64,000 nucleotides of DNA from assembly GCA_029531795.1 (NCBI GenBank), contig JAPEIS010000008.1, positions 2,294,001 through 2,358,000 on the forward strand, written 5' to 3'. The translations under genes were made by a program, and so were the position numbers. Below, in pieces: positions 45,360 to 54,826 of the stretch. Under the pieces are notes generated by a model. It did no database searches. It saw nothing but the letters and a program-made list of their open reading frames with translations, and was not told the DNA's origin. Positions within the stretch are counted from its first letter, which is position 1. The number at the start of each line of letters is the position of its first letter. The DNA is from Sclerotinia nivalis (lineage: Eukaryota > Ascomycota > Leotiomycetes > Helotiales > Sclerotiniaceae).

Positions 45360-48300
45360 TCAATCAATAAATTGTATAGGGAATCGAGGACATATATCCT
45401 GATAGAACCTTGTAGATTTGAGCCAAACTGCTAGTTTCGCTGTTCCTTCCATACTTCCCAAAAGATAGGGGATGGCTTCAGATGGTGGTAACTTTGAAAG
45501 GGTTTTTTGAGCATTTCCAATTTTACAAAAGTAAAAATGAAGAGGGGATTTTCTTTTCCCACATGAGCATAGCATATAAGCATCTTCGTGATTGAAGCGG
45601 TCGTGATACGCTGCGAAATCGCCGTGTTGAGATCTGGCTGCTAGGATATATCCTAGTATCGTTCGATCAAAAGAAAGCATAATCGATTTGTTATTGTAAA
45701 TTATAAAAAGATCATTATAGCTTAATGGTGCTGTGATTGTCCATAGCTTTGATCTTGCTAATTTAGCATTCGATTTAGCGATCCTTTTCAAAGAGGCAAG
45801 AGTGCAAATAGGATCAGGTGGGGATGGGAGTGCTGCTCCCTCTTTAGCTGCTTTGTCCGCTGCTTCATTTCCGGGGATATTTAGATGCCCAGGAACCCAT
45901 CGGATTCGAATTGAACCAGGGCGGGTATGTGGCAAGCGGGGCCTGAGAGGCCAAGCTGTAGCTAGTTCGCAGAATTCTTCAAATACAGATTGAGAGGATC
46001 CAGTGGAATGAGAGCCTAATCGCATAGCAACCTCTAGGTTATCCAAGAAAACCCAGAGGTCTGTAGCGAACCTAGCTGAGGGTAGCTGTATTGCTGCTTG
46101 AGCACCTTTCAAAGCTGCAGCTGCTTCGGCATCGAAGACTTCAGCATTACAGCCTAGTGAGAAAGCCTGTCGATCCACTTGCAGATTGTATTGATAAATC
46201 ACTGATCCACCTCCTGTAGCACCATCCAGAGCTTCGCTTTTCGAACCATCGGAGAAGACTTGCAAATCACTTTTTGGAATCGTAGATATAAACCTTTCGA
46301 AATCCTTAGCTGCTCGTTCCTTCGAACGACCGAGAGGGCCACCGATCCGGGTTTCTGTGATAATACGCGGTTCTTTGTTCCTCCAAGGGGGAAGAGCAAT
46401 TGGATTGATATATTCAGCTTTTGGAAGAGCTAGGATAATTCTTGAAAACCTTGATTCGGCAGTTCTGATACCAGCTTTAGCTAGGATGTTTTTGGTTCGG
46501 ATTCGGAGGCGGTGTTTAGGGTCAAGCCGAGCTGTTCGGGCCGCGAAACTTTGGGATATCAGATTGAGCTCTATTTCAGGGGGCATCAGATTTGATTCCT
46601 TGTATAAGGCAGCAGTGTTAGTTGTACGGAATACGGGGAGGATTGCTCGAGCGCTAATTAGCACAATCTTATTCAAAAGCTTCAAATGTCCATCCACTTG
46701 ATTCGAGATTGTGAGGTTTAGGCCTCGTTTCCTAGTTCGGCCAGGCCACCAGGTTTCGGCTGCAAAGTAGCATTTCTTCAGAACACAGGCTGTAATCGCT
46801 CTTTGAAGCAAAATTGATGGGATGCCTCGGGTTGTCCTTCCAAGCGAACGCACTGCATTCGCAATTGTGAGAGCCTTAGTTGAAAGGACCTGGACATGAG
46901 GTTTGAAACTCAGTTCCCTATCGAAGTAAACCCCCAACCATCTCAATGGGCCTGGTTTCTCCATTATTGAAAGATTTTCTGTATGAATAATAGGGCTTTC
47001 GATACCTTTCCTGGAGCCTCTGAAGAAGTGAATCAGTTCAGACTTCTTAGGGTCGAAAGTGATTCCTTCAGATTTGCCCCAATTCAGAGCCTCCAGCATT
47101 TCAGATCGTAATTGATCACAATTAGATTGTAAACTTGAAGAAAAAGCTACTAATGCAATATCGTCTGCATATCCAAATCTTCGAATAGGATTGCCTAACC
47201 AAAACAAAGGAGCTATATAAAGCATGAAAAGGATAGGCGAAATTGGAGAGCCTTGTGGCAAACCACATCCAATACTAGTACTGGGCCCTGTTTCGCCATC
47301 AAGCCGAATACGAATTGATCGATTTGTAGAGAACGATTGAATCCATCGAACTAGATTATCAGGCCATCCTTGTTCTCTGAGTCGACGAACTAAGCGTCCT
47401 GGGAGAACAGCATCAAAAGCACCTTTGATATCCATAGTTAATAAAGTAGCTTTAGAACCTGAATTCAAAGCCATTTCCACATCATGTGTAAGGCAAGTTG
47501 TGAGATCGACTGATGAACGCAGGGGAAGTGCTCCGAATTGTTGCTTGGCTAGTACTTTGAGGGTTATAGCAATCCAGGACATCTTCTTTGCAATCAAACG
47601 TTCGAGACCTTTTCCTAATACTGAGAGCAGGGCTATTGGTCTATAAGATCTAGGACTTGTGCGATCTGATTTGTTCGGTTTCGGAACGATGGCTACAATC
47701 GCTGATCGGAAGCATTTAGGATGGTGACCTATTTCGAGGCATTTTTGAAAGAGTTGTAAGATATATGGTTCGATCAATGGCCATGCTAACTGTAGGATCT
47801 TGGTAGGGATCTCGTCTATTCCTGGAGCTGTATTACCCGTACGAAGGATAGCAGTTTGAATATCCTGAATTGTGATAGCAGGAAAGGCAATTGAACGAAT
47901 GGAAGTTGAAGGCGAATCAAATGGGATATCGTTAACTTCAGCTGTATTGGTTAGCAGATTATTGATGAGTAGATCTCTTTTAGTTTGAATTGTTGTAGCA
48001 AGAGAATGATCTAAAGGATCTACTAAAGGAGGAGTTCGATATGTTCCAGCTGATTGATGCCATTTTGTCATTTTAAAGACATCTTTTATTTCCTTGACTG
48101 AATCAAGCTTAGAGAGCCAGAATTCCTTTTTCGCTTTTTTGACAACCTTTCGAAGATTTTGTTTTGATTCTGAAGAGTTGTTCGTTCGGTTTTCTTGAAC
48201 AGCTGTCCGGCAGGTCTCGTTCCACCATGGTTGACCTGTATTTCGGCCGAGTGATCTTTGAGCTGATCCTGTGTATGCTGATTGTAGAGCTTGAGTGATA

Positions 48301-49145
48301 TCTAAAGCTAATTTATCAAGATCTGTGGTCGTGTTCAGAGCTAGTAGATTTAGATTCAATAGATTCTCTGTTAATAAAATAGAGAAGAGTTTTTCGTCTA
48401 ATGTATTGATTCGGAGTCTTTGAATCGGGTCCTGAAACCTTGTATTCCAATTCAAAGTTGTCAATAAGGATCGATGATCGGAAGTTGTATCCAAATGCGG
48501 TGCAGAAGTTGTATTGGCTGTATATGATCCTGAAAGAAAAACTAAATCGAGAACGTTGCCCAAATTGTGGGTAGGTTCACCGATTGTAGAAAGAAAATTG
48601 AAAGAATTTGTATCTAGCCAGATTGTAAAAGATTCTGCAGAATTTGAATGTGAAGAACAAAAGGGATTCCATCTCGAATGATGAAGGTTTAGATCCCCTG
48701 CAAGAAGTGTAGAATTTAAAATATTCGAAGGTAAATCAAAGAGAGTTTGTATTGCTTGGTTTTCATTTGTACAACCTCTAGGAGCATTATAAATATTAAT
48801 GATTGTAAGAATAGAACCAGTTAAAGATTGAATTTGTAAAAATAATAAATCCCGGGAGGATACAGGCCGGAGCTGACTAGCTCGAATGCCTGCATTTTTC
48901 CGGGTATAAGACATCACACGAGGCCGGGTTTCCCAGTTGTCGAGTGGTGTGAAAGTTTCATAAGCAGGATGGGATTTAGTGATTCGGCGTGAGATATCTG
49001 AGAATGTATAAGGTTCTTGAATCAGAATTATATCAATACAAGAATCATTGGCTAAGGAAAGTGCTAATTCGTGTGAAGTAGCGTTTTTAGCTACATTAGC
49101 TTGTAAAATGGTCAATGGTTTAGAAGATAATCTAGGATTATACAT
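45360..49145 (-). CDS. LINE-B ORF2: endonuclease, reverse transcriptase, RNase H
   Basis: A 1261-residue open frame. Residues 1-230 form the exonuclease/endonuclease/phosphatase domain that nicks the target (IDIILIQEPYTF, GDLNLHHSRWNPF, SDHRSLL). The reverse transcriptase has SYRPIALLSVLGK, TMDIKGAFDAV, GLPQGSPISP and the catalytic FGYADDIALVAF near 656-667. RNase H follows, with FSDGSKS near 961, VFDAEAAAAL, VFLDNLEVA and WVPGHLNIPGNEAADKAA. Near 1192 a Cys/His motif, CSCGKRKSPLHFYFC, closes the protein. All catalytic residues are present, so the enzyme could be active. Its ATG overlaps the end of ORF1 by 8 nt (ATGTATAA), so it is probably translated by termination and restart. The layout is Tad/I-like. 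Confidence 0.95.
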   Translation of the reverse strand: MYNPRLSSKPLTILQANVAKNATSHELALSLANDSCIDIILIQEPYTFSDISRRITKSHPAYETFTPLDNWETRPRVMSYTRKNAGIRASQLRPVSSRDLLFLQIQSLTGSILTIINIYNAPRGCTNENQAIQTLFDLPSNILNSTLLAGDLNLHHSRWNPFCSSHSNSAESFTIWLDTNSFNFLSTIGEPTHNLGNVLDLVFLSGSYTANTTSAPHLDTTSDHRSLLTTLNWNTRFQDPIQRLRINTLDEKLFSILLTENLLNLNLLALNTTTDLDKLALDITQALQSAYTGSAQRSLGRNTGQPWWNETCRTAVQENRTNNSSESKQNLRKVVKKAKKEFWLSKLDSVKEIKDVFKMTKWHQSAGTYRTPPLVDPLDHSLATTIQTKRDLLINNLLTNTAEVNDIPFDSPSTSIRSIAFPAITIQDIQTAILRTGNTAPGIDEIPTKILQLAWPLIEPYILQLFQKCLEIGHHPKCFRSAIVAIVPKPNKSDRTSPRSYRPIALLSVLGKGLERLIAKKMSWIAITLKVLAKQQFGALPLRSSVDLTTCLTHDVEMALNSGSKATLLTMDIKGAFDAVLPGRLVRRLREQGWPDNLVRWIQSFSTNRSIRIRLDGETGPSTSIGCGLPQGSPISPILFMLYIAPLFWLGNPIRRFGYADDIALVAFSSSLQSNCDQLRSEMLEALNWGKSEGITFDPKKSELIHFFRGSRKGIESPIIHTENLSIMEKPGPLRWLGVYFDRELSFKPHVQVLSTKALTIANAVRSLGRTTRGIPSILLQRAITACVLKKCYFAAETWWPGRTRKRGLNLTISNQVDGHLKLLNKIVLISARAILPVFRTTNTAALYKESNLMPPEIELNLISQSFAARTARLDPKHRLRIRTKNILAKAGIRTAESRFSRIILALPKAEYINPIALPPWRNKEPRIITETRIGGPLGRSKERAAKDFERFISTIPKSDLQVFSDGSKSEALDGATGGGSVIYQYNLQVDRQAFSLGCNAEVFDAEAAAALKGAQAAIQLPSARFATDLWVFLDNLEVAMRLGSHSTGSSQSVFEEFCELATAWPLRPRLPHTRPGSIRIRWVPGHLNIPGNEAADKAAKEGAALPSPPDPICTLASLKRIAKSNAKLARSKLWTITAPLSYNDLFIIYNNKSIMLSFDRTILGYILAARSQHGDFAAYHDRFNHEDAYMLCSCGKRKSPLHFYFCKIGNAQKTLSKLPPSEAIPYLLGSMEGTAKLAVWLKSTRFYQDICPRFPIQFID

Positions 49146-50631
49146 TAAAAGGAATTGGAAGAGGAGGAGCTTCTAATGTTATGAAACGATTAGAAAGATT
49201 AGAAGGGGGTGGTATCAATGAAGATAATATCGAAGGAGTTCGGATTGGAGTTGAAGGAGCAATAGGTTCTTCCATAGGGGAATCGGCTTTTGGGGTTCGA
49301 GAGCATTTTGCATTAGCACAAGCTCTAACCCTAGCTTCTTTTGAGGTTTTCTGAATAGCTTGTTTTTCCGATTTGCTTTTGGGGCCTTTGTGAGTAAGAC
49401 GAAGGGGGCAATGTAGATCGTCTGCAGGATGGGGGCCTCCACAATGTAGGCACCTCGCTGGGCAAGCATGGGTTGTATTGCATCGGGTTGAATGATTCTT
49501 TTCTGTATGTTCGGTTGTGCTACAGATTCGGCATCTTTCTGGACGAGAGCAAGCTCGAGTATTGTGCCATTGAAAGCATCGAGTACATTGGATTATCTTG
49601 GGTTTGAAGACGATTTGGGAAATGTTAATTGTAGTTCCTAGAATCCGAAGGTTCTTGGGAAGGGCTGTATGTTGCAAAGCTGGAAAACTCAAGAACCAAG
49701 TAGAATTATACAATCCGGATTCTTTGCTTTGTGTAGATTCAATTGCTTGGATCGCTTGTTGTCCTGTATTATCGATGATAGCGTCGAGTATGGTTTCCGA
49801 TTCGACTGGGATGATGATCAATTGTTGTGAGTCTCCCAGAGTTGTGACGGTTCGTGGAATGTAATTCAATCGATAGGTAATCTATGATTGTTGTTGTTCG
49901 ATTTTGCAGGTTTCGAATACTTTTTCGATTATATTTGAAAGGTTTTCTAAAGCTGTTAAGTTCGCTAGAGAGTTTGTATATAGTGCGAACCCAGTATTTA
50001 TTGTTTGGACTTCTTTCAAAAGTTTAGCATCGTTTCCTAATTGTCCTTTCAATGCACTAAGTACAGCGAAGGAACCGGCTTTTCGAGCTGGATGGTCGAG
50101 TCCAATTCGAACAAAAAGGCGAGTATCAGTTTTGTGTGAGATTTGAGATTGAGTTTTGGGTTGAGATCCGGTTCGGTTCCCAGTTTTTGGGTTTGTAGAT
50201 TGTATAATTGGTGGTAAAGGAGTCGCAGCCTTTTGAGCATAGGTGGAATCCTTGAGATATTGGACTGTAGCAGGGGCTTTTATAGGTTTAGCGGTTTTAG
50301 GCGCGAGTACTGGTTGAGAGGTTTGTACATCAGGGCTAAGGGGATTGACAGAAATTTTGGTAGAAGGTTTGGTAGATCGAGGAGGATGAGATCCATTGAT
50401 AAACGCATCGAAGTGCTTGTTTGCTGTAAGAGAGATATCGGTACATAGCGCAATCAAGGGTTTTCGAAGTCGAGCAGGGAGAGCCCGAACTGCTTCGGTA
50501 TTGAGATAGTCGTCCCATAGCGAAGCGATGGGGCTAAAAATCTGTTGACCTTCATTTGCTCTATTAGTAGCAGTATTAACTGTATTAATGAGGGCTTGGG
50601 AGAGGGAGGGGGTCGAGGGGGCGGGAGGCAT
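49138..50631 (-). pseudogene. LINE-B ORF1 (gag-like), one in-frame TAG
   Basis: From MPPAPSTPSL at 50631 to the TAA at 49138 the frame would give 497 residues. It is interrupted once, by TAG at 49882-49884 (EQQQS then stop), which a single CAG-to-TAG change explains. The N-terminal part is Pro/Ser/Thr-rich with SLWDDYLNTEAVRALPARL. The middle has a folded region (RLFVRIGLDHPARKAG). The end has zinc knuckles: CTRCFQWHNTRAC, CRICSTTEHTEKNH and CLHCGGPHPADDLHC. An upstream in-frame extension to 50838 runs into flanking DNA, so I chose the ATG at 50631. Confidence 0.85.
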
Positions 50632-50786
50632 GGTGGCGGAAACGCGTCCGTACAGCGCCTGCCGGGGCTGAAAAGTTTCGTTTTTAAATCCTATAGATGA
50701 TAAGAACGATCGATTGATCAATAAAACGCGATAATAAACGCGTTTTTCGAAAAATTCAATTCCAGAGTGGTTGTATGAGTTTATCG

Positions 50787-50801
50787 TGGTCATTTTGGTT
50801 A
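50787..50801. repeat. Target-site copy 3 of 3
   Basis: TGGTCATTTTGGTTA next to the 5' end of the intact LINE-B. It is followed by a run of similar TGGTCAA-like units (to about 50870) that belongs to the LINE-A 3' UTR. Confidence 0.8.
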
Positions 50802-51127
50802 ATGTGGTCAATTTGGTCAAAATGGTCAATCGAATCACATGATCAATATGGTCAAAACGATCAACACAATTATTATTTCATTTGTTATATTCCCTTAGTA
50901 TATATGAGAGTATTTATAAGGCGGGCTTTGTTCCCCAAGATTAGTTTTCATTTCCTTTATTCAAATTATAGGATGGAGACCGTCTCCATTTATTCAATCT
51001 TGTATTAGCTACAGCCTATTAGGTCAGCATTTCACTATATATCATTTGTTAGGAGCCTTTAAGGCCCCCAGCCGTCTTAGATAGTCTTAGACTCAGTGTA
51101 GACGTTAATTAAATCAATCAATCAATC
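50802..51127 (+). mobile_element. LINE-A copy 1, detached 3' end
   Basis: Matches the 3' UTR of LINE-A copy 3 (62130-62450, opposite strand): GGGCTTTGTTCCCCAAGATTAG, the GTATTAGCTACAGCC block and the AGTCTTAGACTCAGTGTAGACG block. It ends in four ATCA units, then the target duplication at 51128-51140. It completes the element begun at 33677. Confidence 0.9.
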
Positions 51128-51140
51128 AAACCTTAGGGAT
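51128..51140. repeat. Right target-site duplication of LINE-A copy 1
   Basis: Exact second copy of AAACCTTAGGGAT (first at 33664-33676), directly after the ATCA tail. Confidence 0.85.
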
Positions 51141-51210
51141 ATAGCAGACAATGAATTATATTAGTTTAGTGCCACTAGCTAACTCAACTAAGTAAGAATG
51201 ACTACTAAAC

Positions 51211-52723
51211 CTAATTCTCAGATGCACAAACGCTAGCCTTCACAAAAGTATCAAAATATTTGGCAAGCACTAGATCCTGCTTGTTCCACTTCTGCCACAA
51301 AGCCCGATCCAGCTGACATCGCTCAACGAACATCACCATAGGCGCCCAGCGGTCGTCCTCACCCCATGATAGCATCTTCTCCACCATGTTCCCAGGCACA
51401 CTGAAACATTTCATTACTTCATCCCAGAGCAGTGTAGGTTTGCCGCGGCGATTCTTCCCAACCACCTTTGACATGTCTCCGGCAGCGAAAGCACCCAAAT
51501 ATAAGTCCTCTAGAAGTCGACCAATTAGTCCCGAACCCTTCATTACTGATGCTATCTTCACATGAAGAACGCGTGGATATGTTTCGTTCAAGCGGATATA
51601 TGCATCTGTCGGCATAGGGGAGAGGTTCTGGCGAGTAGTGGCTGATTGATTTGGTTTCTTCGATTTCTGTTTAGTAGGGGATGGTTGGGATGCTTTCTTC
51701 GACTTTTGTACAGTAGGTATTGGTGGGGTTGGTTTGTTCGGCTTGTGCAAATTAGTGTCCGACTGCGTTGGTTTCTTTGATTTCTGTTGAGCAGGGGTCG
51801 ACTTGTTTGCTTCTTTAGACTTCTGCATAGTAGATTTCGGTTGCGTCTCTTCTTGCAATTTCTGCAGAGTGGGAGTTGGGTGCGATGCTTTCTTCGGTTT
51901 TTGTAGAGGGGAACCTACTTGAGTTTTTTCCTTCGCATTCCGCGCCGCAGGAAGTGGCTGGCTTTCTTTCTCAAGTTTCTTCAGAATGGAGGTCAATTGG
52001 TCTTTATTCAACTTCTGTGAACTAGGTGTCCATTGAGTTTTTTTCTTTAGCTTCACTTGATCAGGGATCTTGTCGTCGGTCAAGTCAACGATCTCAAATT
52101 TCTTGCGTTCCTCCACCTTAGCTGCATTTGCTCGCTTTAATGTTCCCATTTTTTGATCCAATCTACTTTCGGAACGTGCAGGCTCTAAGGCAGGAATTCG
52201 TCGCATGTATGAGATTAATGCACTGCGCACACCTTTGTCTTTGATCTCTGTATTCCCAAGGTATATTGCTAGTAATTCAATACTTTCCAACTCGATAGCC
52301 CAATGCTTTTCTGCACGACCCATCTTGGAGTCTGGAGGTAAGGGTTTTCCGTCCAAAAAGCGTACGAGGCAGTCCACCAATGTCCAAAGCGTTGAGATAT
52401 TCCATTTCGCAATTCGGTCATATCCAGGACGACAATGCTGGAACTTTGACTCGATTAAGTCGTACATGTATACTATCTTTCCCGGGACTTTTGGAAGCGC
52501 AGGCTTGTCCGTTTTTGCGTGCTCCGGATCGTAGCAGAGTTGATCCTTTGAGTCTTTCAACATTCCATTGAGTTTCAAGTCAAACAATGAACGGATTAAG
52601 GGCAGCTTATCGAAGACAGTTGCTTCTGATGTCTTAGTCATGCGGATCTTTTCCTTGTCATTCTTCAAAAATGTTGCTTGGAAAGTAATTAGTTTCGAAT
52701 GTCTCTGGTCTCTCTTTGTGGTA
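51211..52723 (-). CDS. Protein of unknown function with Lys/Pro/Gln repeats (intact paralogue)
   Basis: The open frame runs to a stop at 51211. A strong acceptor (CTAAT branch, TTTCATCTTTTCAG ending at 52724) suggests that the last exon begins at 52723, giving at least 503 residues. Similarity to the pseudogene extends upstream of the internal ATG at 52641, so that ATG is probably not the start. The first exon was not found in the AT-rich DNA upstream. The N-terminal part has LICYDP-type and KIVYMYDLIE motifs. The centre carries about seven repeats of a QKSKKxxQPxPT unit (51640-51990), basic and disordered. The C-terminal 130 residues (YIRLNETYPRV, KPTLLWDEVM, WAPMVMFVERC) match the pseudogene. 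No known family. The LINE-A tail ends 84 bp beyond its stop codon. Confidence 0.65.
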
Positions 52724-53636
52724 CTGAAAAGATGAAAGCAATTAGCATTTGATGTATCAAGTTTACAATCAATGTTATATATTTCAACATCAAGTAATCT
52801 TGTAGGAGGTTGATCGGATAATAATAAATAATATAATAATAATACTATAATATTATTTATTATAATAGTGGAAGACTTAGTCGTATTTAGCTTAGGAGTG
52901 ATCGAATATATGAACAATAGAATATTGAAGTCAGAATTATATATATATTGAATATTGAATTTTTTATCTGCTTATTTTTTTTTTTTTTTTTTTCGAAGAA
53001 TTCTTTGAAGAAGATCTTCGTATTTATAGATTTTAATGAGATTCTACACTATTCTATGATTATAAATAAGATCGATTTAAATCGAATCTTATAGAATCAT
53101 TTTATATAATAAAAGGAAATAATAACCAATAGTATTCAATCTGAGAATAAGAAAATTCTATATGCTTCCATTTCATTCTATTCCATTATAAATCATTCTG
53201 ATATGATATATGATCGAAATTTTATATAATAATAAAATTTAATAATATGAAATCATATTATTAATATATCACGTGATCATATAACTATTGGTTCGGTAAA
53301 TATTATTAAGTGTTTTAATAACTTATTAGGAATTCTCACAAGTAAAAATTCCTGCAGATCAGAAAGAATGAGCCATTCATTACTTATAGATTTTTTGCGC
53401 TATCCGATTTCTTGTCTTTCGAGGAGTTATTTATAATGTCAGTGGTCCGAAGTGTTTTGATATAAAAGCTGTTTGAATTCAAATGGATTAATTTGTAATA
53501 AAGTTGAGGTGAGTTGGAAGAGGTTGAGGTTCAGTTGGGCGAAGGATGGCAACTACCGGAAACTGGCGACGAGTAATTATTATGTGATACATCGCTTAGG
53601 CTCGGTTACTGCTGCGGCACTATGGGACTAAGGGGT
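52724..53636. other. AT-rich DNA upstream of the intact paralogue
   Basis: Very AT-rich, with an ATA-repeat patch (52830-52870) and a T-tract at 52977-52993. It may contain the missing first exon and promoter of the minus-strand gene. The last 130 bp before 53637 are more GC-balanced and have no recognised content. Confidence 0.4.
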
Positions 53637-54826
53637 GGGATGCGATGATTCAATATTTGTATGTGGTGTATTCTACGAATCTGTAATTTATTTATAGAGT
53701 CAAGATTGAATCAGATTGGAATTGGGCAAAGGTTGTGTTTTAAAAAGGAGCGATATTGAGAGTGAAGGTATTGTGAATTAGGTTCGGAATAGAGGATTTA
53801 TCAATCGAATAGAAATGAAAACTATTCGATAATTATAAAACAATGATAAAATTCGAAACGGAATCATTTTTACAAATCTACAATAGAATATAAAACCTGA
53901 AATTTGCTTTAAGGAGTATTTCAAAGTGGATTGTCTTTATGAATTTGTGTGGGAGTAAAACCTGAGAAGGAAAACGTTGTGTTGGCGATTGATAGGGCAT
54001 TTCTGGGGTGCTAGTGTGTAGAGTTTTCATAACCCAATAATACATATAATCTGTAAATATACTGAATTGGAAGTTTATAGGTGGTTAAAGGGAGTAATCG
54101 AGAATTAAGAACAGCGGCGGTATAGTAGATTAAAGATGAAAAAATGCTTTTAGCATTTTGCTTTACGAATATATAAGAGCGATATTATGGCAACAAAGGA
54201 ACTTATAAATGAAAAGAATGTTTTTAGTAAGTTTTATTCTTATACAAAGCATTCGGTAGATATTATGGTAACAAATGAGTTTTGGTAGAGATTATCTTAT
54301 GATATATATATACGACCCTTTGTATTATCGATTATAATCTATATATTGGGGGAATGGATTTTGTAAATTGTGCTTTGGTTAGTGAGCTAAAAATGTTGTA
54401 TTTTAAGTTATTTGGTTAGGGATTAAGATACAACAAAGTTTGTAAGATATGGTTGGCTTTATTGTATAAAAGAAATCTAGTAAGGTAATGCGAAACAATA
54501 TACAAGTTGTAGGGTGTAGTGTATAATAACAGTGATAGTGATACTATCTATATAACTCGAAAAAATGGATGCATATATTGATCTATAATAGAGTATTATA
54601 AAGCAGAAGGTATAATAGAGATACCGAATAAACTTAGGGAGCAAATAGGATAATAAATATAGAAAGATTGTTTTTAACCTGAAAACAATTTTCTCGAAAA
54701 ATACTAAGACTGACATCTAATATCTAGGAAAGTATAGTAAGAATTCGGTACTTTTACTTATAGTTGTAGTCTCACTGGTTTTGTTAAAAATATATAGATT
54801 TGCAAATATAATATTATACCTGGCAA
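53637..54826 (+). repeat. X module, copy 2
   Basis: Plus-strand counterpart of 43727-44912. It starts GGGATGCGATGATTCAA and ends ATTATACCTG. Substitutions between the copies are mainly transitions. No credible ORF lies in either strand. A LINE-B fragment follows at once. Confidence 0.85.

Larger units (their letters stand above)
44928..50786 (-). mobile_element. LINE-B, nearly intact 5.86-kb non-LTR retrotransposon
   Basis: Bounded by identical 15-bp target copies (44913-44927 and 50787-50801). On the minus strand it has a 155-bp 5' UTR, ORF1 (50631-49138, one TAG), ORF2 (49145-45360, open), and a 430-bp 3' UTR. That UTR has an A-tract (45235-45250 on the plus strand as T), two perfect stem-loops and a CA-repeat end. 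It lacks the transition damage of the other copies, so it arrived recently or escaped RIP. Confidence 0.9.

Noticed and set aside
46357..46701. 114-codon plus-strand ORF, repeated at 39955-40281
   Set aside because: Antisense to LINE-B ORF2; present in both copies only because the tract is identical.
52641..52641. Internal ATG (MTKTSEA) as start of the intact paralogue
   Set aside because: Similarity to the pseudogene continues upstream of it and a strong splice acceptor lies at 52724.
53637..54826. X module as an LTR
   Set aside because: It has no TG...CA ends, is not paired as direct repeats around an internal region, and always precedes LINE-B sequence.
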